A stretch of DNA of 12,437 nt from Serpens sp035306625 (GTDB lineage Bacteria; Pseudomonadota; Gammaproteobacteria; Pseudomonadales; Pseudomonadaceae). The notes under the pieces were generated by a model. That model had not been told where the DNA came from and searched no databases. It saw nothing but the letters and a program-made list of their open reading frames with translations. Below, piece after piece: positions 1-6,543 of the stretch. The stretch lies in contig DATGNS010000028.1 of assembly GCA_035306625.1 (NCBI GenBank), positions 1 through 12,437 of the forward strand, in the 5' to 3' direction. The translations under genes were made by a program, and so were the position numbers. The number at the start of each line of letters is the position of its first letter. The first letter of the stretch is position 1.

Positions 1-118
1 GCCCCCGCAACGGTAGGTGAGGGAAAGTCGCAACAGGCCACTGTGCTTCGGCATGGGAAGGCGCGACTTTCGGAATATCTATTCCAGCTCACAAGCCCGA
101 AGACCGGCCTGTCGCATT
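1..118 (+). promoter_or_regulatory. Cobalamin (AdoCbl) riboswitch, 5' end cut off by the window
   Basis: This is the 3' two thirds of a B12 riboswitch aptamer, which in this family binds adenosylcobalamin in the nascent mRNA and lowers expression of B12 genes. Visible conserved parts are GCAACGGTA near 7-15, GCCACTG at 37-43 with CATGGGAAGGC at 52-62 (the P4/P5 region), and the B12 box AGCCCGAAGACCGGCCTG at 94-111. Supporting helices are a perfect 8-bp pairing of 24-31 with 63-70, a TGC-TTCG-GCA hairpin near 44-53, and a GGAAT/ATTCC hairpin at 72-85. The P1 5' strand and the promoter lie upstream of the window. The riboswitch stands directly before btuB, as in many Gram-negative bacteria. The 3' boundary is approximate. 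Confidence 0.93.
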
Positions 119-237
119 CCAAAGCAGTGCGGCGGGCGCTGGGCGGATGGGAGTGCGCTCGCACCTCCGTTCTCTTTCGTTCTCCGTCTGTAGTCGTCGA
201 CATCAGGTCGTGCGGGTAGGCACGACGGAGTTCACAC
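119..237 (+). promoter_or_regulatory. btuB leader: candidate riboswitch expression platform controlling translation
   Basis: This untranslated stretch joins the aptamer to btuB. GACGGAG at 224-230 contains the Shine-Dalgarno GGAG, seven bases before the GTG start. CTCCGTC at 182-188 is its exact 7-base complement and could hide it. A competing perfect hairpin pairs GTCGTGC (207-213) with GCACGAC (220-226). It uses part of the same segment and leaves GGAG free. A second CTCCG lies at 165-169 inside a bulged hairpin (about 149-168). There is no U-run typical of an intrinsic terminator, so control of translation initiation is the likelier mechanism. The pairings are seen in the sequence; their role is inferred. 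Confidence 0.5.
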
Positions 238-2118
238 GTGATTTTCAAGCCTGCGTTTACCCCGACAGCGTATGTGCTGCTGGGTGCCTGTTCGGTTTTC
301 CCATCCCTGACCCTTGCTGACGAGTCTTTGCGGCTGGCCGAGTCCACCATCACCGCGACGCGGACGGAACAGGCTGCCGCTGCGGTGGCTTCTGTCAGCA
401 CGCTTACCCGCCAGGATATCGAGCGCAACCAGTCCACCAACGTGCCGGATCTGCTACGCACCCTGGCGGGGGTCAGTGTGGTCAGCAACGGCGGTCGCGG
501 AAAATCCACCTCGGTCTCATTGCGTGGCACCCAGGACAAGCACCTGCTGGTGCTGATCGACGGGGTCAAGATTGGCTCGGCCACCTCCGGATCGGCGGCA
601 CTGCAGAACCTGCCGATTGAACAGATCGAGCGAATCGAAGTGGTGCGCGGACCCCGTTCGAGTCTGTACGGCTCCGAGGCTGTGGGTGGCGTCATCCAGA
701 TTTTCACGCGTAAGGCGGCGCACGATGGCATCAGACCTTATGCCTCGCTGGGCGTGGGTAGCGAGTCCACCGTGAAGGGCAGTGTGGGCGTGGAAGCGAG
801 CCAAGCTGGTGCCTGGCTGAATGCGAGCATCGCATCCGAGGACACCGACGGCATCAATGCCCGCAGCTATCGCGATAACGCTCCGCTGGCCTACGAGCCG
901 GATGACGACGGTTATCGCGCGCTGTCAGGGGCGGTGCGGGGGGGGTATCGCTTCGCCAACGGCCTGGAGCTGGACGGCACCGTGCTGACCACCGAGTACC
1001 GCAGCCACTTCGACAGCCGCAGCACCCGAGGCACCTCGGGGCTGGATGCCTACACCGACGGCCAGGAGCACGTGCTTGGCGCGCGGGCGCGCTTCTCGCC
1101 GATGGATCGCTGGAAGGTCACCTTGCAGGCGGGGCACAGCGAGGACAAGACGGAGCAGTATCAGGACCGGAAGTTCTACTCGCGGTATCACACCAAGCGT
1201 GATGCCTACTCCTGGCAGAACGACATCGTGCTGTCGGCTAACCAGTTGCTCACCGTCGGGTTCGATTACCAGTACGACCGTATCGATACCGACAGCAATT
1301 ACGTTCAGACCAGCCGCTACAACCAGGGCGCATTCGCCCAGTATCAGGCCCGGCTGGGCGACCATGCGCTGCAGGCCAGCCTGCGCCACGACAAGGATGA
1401 ATTCTTCGGCAGCTACGATACCGGCAGCCTGGGCTGGCGTTACGCGCTGAACGAGACGCTGAGTGTGTTGGCGTCCTATGGCACGGCCTTCCGCGCCCCG
1501 ACATTCAACGACCTGTACTACCCGGCCAGTGCCTCGACAGCCGGCAATCCGGATGTGCAGCCAGAGGAATCGGAAAGTTACGAGCTGGGTATCAGCGGCA
1601 CTCACGACTGGGGCGACTGGGCGGTTAATGCCTATGAAACGCAGATCACCGACCTGATCGAATGGCAGGGCAACAGCCCGATGCGCCCCACCAATGTCAG
1701 CTCTGCGCGCATTCGGGGTCTGGAAACCTCGCTGACGACCGAGCTGCTGGGCTGGGAGCTGGCGGGCAACATCACTCTCATGGACCCGCGAGACCATAGC
1801 GACCAGAACCACGGCAAGCTGTTGCAGCGCCGTGCCAAACGCAGCCTGAACCTGGACCTTGACCGCCGTTTTGGTGCTGTCGGTGTCGGCGCCAGTCTCT
1901 TCGCGACCAGTTACCGCTACGACGATAACGCCAATAGCGAGGCCAAGCGCATGGATGGCTATGCCCTGGTGGACCTGCGTGCCGATTACCGCTTCAACCC
2001 CGAATGGCAGGTGCAGATGAAGGTCAGCAACCTGTTCGACCGCGAGTACCAGACCGCGCAGACCTATGAGCAACCGGGCCGTGCCCTGCTGTTCACCCTG
2101 CGTTATCAGGCGCTCTGA
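238..2118 (+). CDS. btuB: BtuB, TonB-dependent outer-membrane vitamin B12 receptor
   Basis: BtuB is an outer-membrane beta-barrel that binds cobalamin at the cell surface and moves it into the periplasm using energy from TonB-ExbB-ExbD. At 626 residues it is close to E. coli BtuB (about 614). Residues 1-27 form a signal peptide with likely cleavage at LTLA|DES. A TonB-box-like TITATR sits at 37-42. The plug domain spans roughly 55-165 and shows LLRTLAGVSVV, VSLRGT, LVLIDGVKIG, IERIEVVRGPRSSLYGSEA and GGVIQIFT. The rest is barrel, ending in the receptor-like segment NLFDREYQTAQTYEQPGR and a final beta strand. The start is GTG at 238, supported by GGAG at 227-230; no ATG precedes the signal peptide in frame. 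The riboswitch directly upstream makes a B12 substrate much likelier than a siderophore. The final residue is Leu rather than the more usual Phe or Trp. Confidence 0.95.
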   Translation: MIFKPAFTPTAYVLLGACSVFPSLTLADESLRLAESTITATRTEQAAAAVASVSTLTRQDIERNQSTNVPDLLRTLAGVSVVSNGGRGKSTSVSLRGTQDKHLLVLIDGVKIGSATSGSAALQNLPIEQIERIEVVRGPRSSLYGSEAVGGVIQIFTRKAAHDGIRPYASLGVGSESTVKGSVGVEASQAGAWLNASIASEDTDGINARSYRDNAPLAYEPDDDGYRALSGAVRGGYRFANGLELDGTVLTTEYRSHFDSRSTRGTSGLDAYTDGQEHVLGARARFSPMDRWKVTLQAGHSEDKTEQYQDRKFYSRYHTKRDAYSWQNDIVLSANQLLTVGFDYQYDRIDTDSNYVQTSRYNQGAFAQYQARLGDHALQASLRHDKDEFFGSYDTGSLGWRYALNETLSVLASYGTAFRAPTFNDLYYPASASTAGNPDVQPEESESYELGISGTHDWGDWAVNAYETQITDLIEWQGNSPMRPTNVSSARIRGLETSLTTELLGWELAGNITLMDPRDHSDQNHGKLLQRRAKRSLNLDLDRRFGAVGVGASLFATSYRYDDNANSEAKRMDGYALVDLRADYRFNPEWQVQMKVSNLFDREYQTAQTYEQPGRALLFTLRYQAL

Positions 2119-2132
2119 CGATTCCTCAACCT

Positions 2133-2150
2133 GGCCCGCTTCGGCGGGCC
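2133..2150 (+). other. UUCG-tetraloop hairpin between btuB and btuM
   Basis: GGCCCGC (2133-2139) pairs perfectly with GCGGGCC (2144-2150) around a TTCG loop closed by C-G, an exceptionally stable RNA hairpin. It starts 15 bases after the btuB stop and lies just before the AAGGAG ribosome site (2155-2160) of the next gene. No T-run follows, so it is not a canonical intrinsic terminator. It could stabilise the upstream mRNA or cause partial termination, giving different doses of the receptor and the downstream genes. The hairpin is seen; its function is inferred. Confidence 0.6.
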
Positions 2151-2168
2151 GTACAAGGAGTTAATGAA

Positions 2169-2744
2169 ATGCCGCAATTGTCCCAGCGTGTTCAACTGGC
2201 CGTTGCCCTGGCCCTGGCCGCCTTGCTGGCGATGACCCGGGGTCATCACTTCGCCAGTGTCGAAAGTCTGCCCAGTGCCTCCTGGGCTGTGTTCTTCCTG
2301 GCGGGTGTATTCATCCGTTCCCGCTGGGCGTTTCCGGCCCTGTTTCTGGAGGCCGTGGCGCTCGACTTCGGCGCACTGTGGAGCGGCGCGGTGAGCGACT
2401 GGTGCCTGTCACCGGCCTACTGGTTGCTGGTGCCGGCCTATGGTGCGCTGTGGTTCGGTGGCCGTCTGTTCGCCGATCGCCAGCTGCAAGGCCTTCGTCA
2501 GCTGGGCTGGCTAGCGGTATGCGTGATGGTGAGCGCATTCGTTACCCAGGTGATTTCCAGCGGCGGCTTCTACTTCTTCTCCGGGCGTTATGCCGAGCCG
2601 ACCTTGGCCGGCCTGGTCGAGCGTCTGGTGATCTACTACCCGCGGTACCTGTCCACCCTGGCCATGTACGTGAGCTTCGCCGCCGTGTTGTACGTGGCGC
2701 TATCGACCGCGTTCCGCTCGGCGGATCGTCGGGTCGCGCAATGA
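2169..2744 (+). CDS. btuM: BtuM-like solitary ECF S-component, predicted inner-membrane cobalamin transporter
   Basis: This is a 191-residue, very hydrophobic protein with about six predicted membrane segments (roughly 8-22, 38-50, 54-72, 82-100, 112-130 and 150-176). The stretch LPSASWAVFFLAGVF at 34-48 and DWCLSPAYWLLVPAYG around Cys79 match what I recall of the BtuM family. Family members are S-components of ECF transporters found in Gram-negative bacteria without a dedicated ECF module. In the studied Thiobacillus denitrificans BtuM a conserved cysteine near residue 80 coordinates the cobalt; Cys79 here falls at the same place. Its position behind a B12 riboswitch and btuB supports a role in moving cobalamin or cobinamide across the inner membrane. 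The ATG at 2169 has AAGGAG at 2155-2160. The stop overlaps the cobO start by four bases (ATGA). No BtuCDF or EcfAT gene is in the window. The alternative is an unrelated membrane protein linked to B12. Confidence 0.68.
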   Translation: MPQLSQRVQLAVALALAALLAMTRGHHFASVESLPSASWAVFFLAGVFIRSRWAFPALFLEAVALDFGALWSGAVSDWCLSPAYWLLVPAYGALWFGGRLFADRQLQGLRQLGWLAVCVMVSAFVTQVISSGGFYFFSGRYAEPTLAGLVERLVIYYPRYLSTLAMYVSFAAVLYVALSTAFRSADRRVAQ

Positions 2745-3352
2745 GCGAGTCGGCCGAGCGCGACGCCCGCCATCGGGCGCGCATGCAACGCAAGCAGGCG
2801 GTCATCGCGGAAAAGGTGGCCGCCGCCCAGGACTCGTACGGCCTGTTGCTGGTGCATACCGGCAATGGCAAGGGCAAAAGCAGCTCGGCGTTCGGCATGG
2901 TGGCCCGCGCCCTCGGCCATGGCTTCAGGGTCGGGGTGGTGCAATTCATCAAGGGGGCGGCGAGCACCGGCGAAGAGGCCTTCTTCCGCCGCTTTCCCGA
3001 GCAGGTGCAGTACCACGTGATGGGCGAGGGGTTCACCTGGGATACCCAGGATCGCCAGCGGGACATTGCCAAGGCTCGGGAAGCCTGGGCGGTCGCCCGT
3101 AACCTGCTGGATGACGAGGGTATCGCGCTGGTAGTGCTTGATGAGCTGAACATCGCCCTCAAGTACGGATATCTGGATCTCGATGAGGTGTTGGGCGACA
3201 TCCAGTCGCGCCCGATCTTCCAGCATGTGGTGGTCACCGGCCGAGGCGCACCGCCGGGCCTGATCGAGGCGGCTGACACCGTGACCGAGATGGCCATGGT
3301 CAAGCACGCCTTCAAGGCCGGGGTGAAGGCACAGAAGGGGATCGAGTTCTAA
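2741..3352 (+). CDS. cobO: Cob(I)yrinic acid a,c-diamide adenosyltransferase (CobO/BtuR type)
   Basis: This cytoplasmic enzyme transfers the 5'-deoxyadenosyl group of ATP to the reduced cobalt of corrinoids, in both de novo synthesis and salvage. The product is 203 residues, the normal size for CobO/BtuR/CobA adenosyltransferases. A charged N-terminal helix precedes the P-loop GNGKGKSSS at 41-49. Also present are the family segments VVQFIKGA, GEGFTWDTQDR, VVLDELNIALKYGYL and VVVTGRGAPPGLIEAAD. The ATG at 2741 overlaps the btuM stop (ATGA), so translation is probably coupled. The frame stays open upstream into btuM, but that part has no CobO character. The stop shares its last base with the cobB start (TAATG). 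Confidence 0.96.
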   Translation: MSESAERDARHRARMQRKQAVIAEKVAAAQDSYGLLLVHTGNGKGKSSSAFGMVARALGHGFRVGVVQFIKGAASTGEEAFFRRFPEQVQYHVMGEGFTWDTQDRQRDIAKAREAWAVARNLLDDEGIALVVLDELNIALKYGYLDLDEVLGDIQSRPIFQHVVVTGRGAPPGLIEAADTVTEMAMVKHAFKAGVKAQKGIEF

Positions 3353-4659
3353 TGGTCCGCCAGTGCCCGGCCCTGCTGATTGCCGCTCCGGCTTCGGGGC
3401 AGGGCAAGACCACCGTTACCGCTGCACTAGCCCGTTTGCACCGGCGCGCCGGCCGGCGGGTACGGGTGTTCAAGTGCGGGCCGGATTTTCTTGATCCGAT
3501 GATCCTGGCGCGGGCCAGCGGTGCGCCGGTGTGCCAGCTGGATCTGTGGATGGTCGGTGAAGCCGAGTCGCGGCGGCTGCTGTGGGAAGCGGCCGGGGAG
3601 GCCGACCTGATTCTCATCGAAGGTGTGATGGGGCTGTTTGATGGCACGCCTTCGGCCGCCGACCTGGCGCGGCGCTTCGGGGTGCCGGTGCTGGCGGTGA
3701 TCGACGGCAGCGCCATGGCGCAGACCTTCGGCGCACTGGCGCATGGTCTGGCCAGCTTCCAACCGAATCTGCCGTTCGCCGGCGTGCTGGCCAACAGGGT
3801 CGGTAGCAGCCGGCATGGCGAGATCCTGCGCGACAGCCTGCCCGAGTCGATCCGCTGGTACGGCGCCCTGCCGCGCAGCGCGGCGGTGGAGCTGCCGAGT
3901 CGGCATCTCGGGTTGGTGCAGGCCGAGGAACTGGCTGATCTGGATGCGCGCCTGGACGCTGCGGCCGATGCCATCGGCGCAACGGCCGGGGCATGCATGC
4001 CAGAGCCGGTAAGTTTCGCCGCGTCCGAGGTGCCCCGGATGGCGCCGCTGCTGCAGGGGGTGCGTATCGGTGTGGCGCGGGATACCAGCTTTGCATTCCT
4101 TTATATGGCCAACCTGGATTTGCTGCGTGCGCTAGGCGCCGAGCTGATCTTCTTTTCGCCGCTCGCGGATGACCGGTTACCCGAGGTGGACAGCCTGTAC
4201 CTGCCGGGCGGTTACCCGGAACTGCATCTGCAGCGCCTGGCCACCAACTCGGGCATGCTGCAGGCCATCCGCGTGCACCACGCGGTCGGCAAGCCGATCC
4301 TCGCCGAGTGTGGCGGCATGCTCTATCTGCTGGAACGACTCACCGACCGGGACGGCAACGGTGCCGACCTGGTCGGTTTGCTGCCAGGCCGTGCGGTCAT
4401 GCAGAAAAAACTGGCGGCGCTGGCTCTACAGGACGTCGAACTGCCGGAAGGAAGGCTGCGTGGCCACACGTTCCACCACTCGGTGCTGGACTGTGCGTTG
4501 GAGCCGCTGGCGTTGGGCGAGTGCCCGAACTATCGGCGCACCCGTGAAGCGGTGTACCGCGTGGGCCGGCTGACCGCCTCCTATATACATCTATACATGC
4601 CCTCCAATCCCCAGGCGGCCGTCGAGCTGTTCCTGCCCGGCAGGCAGGTAGGGAAATGA
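3352..4659 (+). CDS. cobB: Cobyrinate a,c-diamide synthase (CobB/CbiA)
   Basis: This is a glutamine- and ATP-dependent enzyme that amidates the a and c side chains of (hydrogeno)cobyrinic acid. It has 435 residues, a typical length. The N-terminal synthetase half carries a P-loop, APASGQGKTT (12-21), and EGVMGLFDG (90-98). The C-terminal class I glutaminase half shows YLPGGYPELH, the nucleophile Cys320 in LAECGGMLYLLE, GHTFHHS, and the probable triad histidine 413 in SYIH. The start shares one base with the cobO stop, and the stop overlaps the cbiB start by four. An AT-rich patch at 4582-4598 with the codons ATA and CTA falls on the conserved SYIHLY motif. In aerobic organisms the enzyme is named CobB and in the anaerobic pathway CbiA; the sequence alone does not settle which pathway feeds it. 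Confidence 0.95.
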   Translation: MVRQCPALLIAAPASGQGKTTVTAALARLHRRAGRRVRVFKCGPDFLDPMILARASGAPVCQLDLWMVGEAESRRLLWEAAGEADLILIEGVMGLFDGTPSAADLARRFGVPVLAVIDGSAMAQTFGALAHGLASFQPNLPFAGVLANRVGSSRHGEILRDSLPESIRWYGALPRSAAVELPSRHLGLVQAEELADLDARLDAAADAIGATAGACMPEPVSFAASEVPRMAPLLQGVRIGVARDTSFAFLYMANLDLLRALGAELIFFSPLADDRLPEVDSLYLPGGYPELHLQRLATNSGMLQAIRVHHAVGKPILAECGGMLYLLERLTDRDGNGADLVGLLPGRAVMQKKLAALALQDVELPEGRLRGHTFHHSVLDCALEPLALGECPNYRRTREAVYRVGRLTASYIHLYMPSNPQAAVELFLPGRQVGK

Positions 4660-5561
4660 GCGTGGCGATCGCCGCGCTGGCCGGGATGGCTCTGGATGCC
4701 TGGCTGGGCGAAGCCCGTCGTTGGCACCCTCTGGTGGGTTTCGGTCGTCTGGCGCAAGCCATCGAGCAGCGCCTGAATGGGTCGCTGGGAAAGGGCTCCC
4801 GTATCGCCGGTGTGCTCGGATGGAGCCTGGCGGTGGTGCCGCTGGTGACATTGGCTGCTGTGTGCAGCCACCTGCTGGGCGTTTGGTGGGATGTGCTGAT
4901 GCTCTATTTCGCGGTCGGGCTCAGGAGTCTGGCCGAGCATGCCCGGCCGATCGCCCAGGCCCTGCGCCTGGGGCAGCTGGAAGAGGCGCGGCGGCGGGTC
5001 AGCTATCTGGTCAGCCGTGACACCACCCGACTGGATGAGGCCGGCGTCGCGCGGGCCGGTACCGAGTCGGTGCTGGAAAACGGTTCGGATGCAGTCATTG
5101 CGGCGCTGTTCTGGTTCGTCATCGCCGGTGCGCCGGGCGTGGTGCTGTATCGGCTGAGCAATACCCTGGATGCCATGTGGGGCTATCGCAACACACGCTT
5201 CCGGCACTTCGGCTGGGCGGCGGCGCGTATCGATGATGTTCTCAACTACCTGCCGGCCCGCCTGGCGGCACTGACCTATGCGTTGCTCGGCAGCACGGTC
5301 GTTGCGTTGCGTTGCTGGCGGGAGCAGGCGCCGCAATGGGACAGCCCCAACGCCGGGCCGGTGATGGCCGCCGGTGCCGGTGCCTTACGGGTGAGCCTGG
5401 GAGGCTCGGCCATCTATCACGGGCGCGAGGAGCAGCGTCCGAAACTGGGGTTTGGCCCACCTGCCCAGGCGCGAGACATCGAGCGGGCCGTGAATCTGGT
5501 GTATGCCGGCGTGCTGCTCTGGCTGGCTCTGCTGATGCTGGGGAGCTGCTGTCTTGCTTGA
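4656..5561 (+). CDS. cbiB: Adenosylcobinamide-phosphate synthase CbiB (CobD of Pseudomonas)
   Basis: This integral membrane enzyme attaches (R)-1-amino-2-propanol O-2-phosphate to adenosylcobyric acid, closing the nucleotide-loop arm. At 301 residues it is of normal length. The N-terminus DAWLGEARRWHPLVGFGRL matches the family's usual D-x-x-x-G-x-P-x-x-x-HPV/L-x-x-x-G pattern. GTESVLENGSDAVIAALFW (135-153) and DAMWGYRNTRFRHFGWAAAR are signature segments, and hydrophobic helices lie near 48-80, 145-165 and 285-300. The ATG overlaps the cobB stop by four bases. In many pseudomonads bluB sits between cobB and this gene; the overlap here leaves no room for it. The gene's 3' end overlaps the next gene by eight bases. 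Confidence 0.95.
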   Translation: MSVAIAALAGMALDAWLGEARRWHPLVGFGRLAQAIEQRLNGSLGKGSRIAGVLGWSLAVVPLVTLAAVCSHLLGVWWDVLMLYFAVGLRSLAEHARPIAQALRLGQLEEARRRVSYLVSRDTTRLDEAGVARAGTESVLENGSDAVIAALFWFVIAGAPGVVLYRLSNTLDAMWGYRNTRFRHFGWAAARIDDVLNYLPARLAALTYALLGSTVVALRCWREQAPQWDSPNAGPVMAAGAGALRVSLGGSAIYHGREEQRPKLGFGPPAQARDIERAVNLVYAGVLLWLALLMLGSCCLA

Positions 5562-6543
5562 GCATGGAGGGCGGCTGCGTCAGGTCGCGCGCCAGTACGG
5601 TATTCCGCTTGGTGACTGGCTGGACCTGTCCGCCGGCCTGGCTCCGCAGCCCTGGCCGTTGCCCGAGCTGCCGCTCAGTGTTTGGGCGCGCCTGCCCGAG
5701 GATGACGATGGCCTCGCCGTGACCGCAGCGGCCTGCTATGGCGCCGCGCAGGCCTTGCCCGTGGCGGGCAGCCAGGCGGCGATCCAGACGCTGCCGGCAT
5801 TGCGAAAGGCGGGACGGGTGGGGGTGCTGGAACCCTGTTACGGCGAGCATGCCCATGCCTGGGCACAGGCGGGTCATGAGGTACTGCGCCTGCCCACCGA
5901 GCAGCTCGAAGCACAGGTGGATAGCCTGGACGTGATGGTGCTGGCCAACCCCAACAATCCCAGCGGGCAGCTGTTTTCTCCCCAGCAGTTGCTGGCCTGG
6001 CACGCGCGCCTGAGTGCGCGGGGCGGCTGGCTGTTGGTGGATGAGGCATTCATGGACTGCACGCCTGAGCTGAGTCTGGCGGCTGAAAGCGGTCGTTGCG
6101 GGCTGATCGTGTTGCGTTCGTTTGGCAAGTTCTTCGGCCTGGCGGGTATTCGCCTGGGCTTTGTGCTGTCCGAACCGGCGCTGCTGGCCAAGCTGAACGA
6201 GCGACTCGGCCCCTGGGCGGTGAGCGGACCGGCCCGAGCACTCGGTCTGCATGCGCTGGGGGTCTCACAGGCGGGGGCCCGTGCACAGCGGGCCGCGCAA
6301 CTGCGTGCGCAAGGCCAACGCCTGGCGGCCCTGCTAGGCCATCATGGACTGCGGCCGCACGGGGGCACGGCGCTGTTTCAATGGGTCCGCACCGAGCACG
6401 CCCTGCACCTGTATGAGGCACTGGCTCGGCGCGGCATTCTGGTTCGACGGTTCGATCATCCGGCCAGCCTGCGCTTCGGTCTGCCCCCGGACGAGGGCGG
6501 TTGGCAGCGGCTGGCCTCGGCACTTGAGGAGCTGAATTCATGA
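5554..6543 (+). CDS. cobD: L-threonine-O-3-phosphate decarboxylase (CobD; CobC in Pseudomonas), TTG start
   Basis: This PLP enzyme of the class I/II aminotransferase fold decarboxylates L-threonine phosphate to (R)-1-amino-2-propanol O-2-phosphate, the arm that CbiB attaches. Its 329 residues fit the family. Landmarks are the family N-terminus LEHGGRL, ANPNNPSGQ (131-139), LLVDEAFMD (160-168), the likely PLP-binding Lys192 in SFGKFFGLAG, and Arg200 in IRLGF. The start is taken as TTG at 5554 because the LEHGG motif follows it directly and GGGAG (5541-5545) lies eight bases upstream. No ATG or GTG precedes that motif in frame. It overlaps cbiB by eight bases and cobQ by four (ATGA). CbiB and this enzyme act in sequence, which fits their adjacency. 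Confidence 0.94.
   Translation: MLEHGGRLRQVARQYGIPLGDWLDLSAGLAPQPWPLPELPLSVWARLPEDDDGLAVTAAACYGAAQALPVAGSQAAIQTLPALRKAGRVGVLEPCYGEHAHAWAQAGHEVLRLPTEQLEAQVDSLDVMVLANPNNPSGQLFSPQQLLAWHARLSARGGWLLVDEAFMDCTPELSLAAESGRCGLIVLRSFGKFFGLAGIRLGFVLSEPALLAKLNERLGPWAVSGPARALGLHALGVSQAGARAQRAAQLRAQGQRLAALLGHHGLRPHGGTALFQWVRTEHALHLYEALARRGILVRRFDHPASLRFGLPPDEGGWQRLASALEELNS

Noticed and set aside
2378..2740. Upstream extension of cobO into the btuM region
   Set aside because: The open frame continues, but the extra residues are Arg/Gly-rich and unlike CobO. The ATG at 2741 gives the normal length and a coupled ATGA junction.
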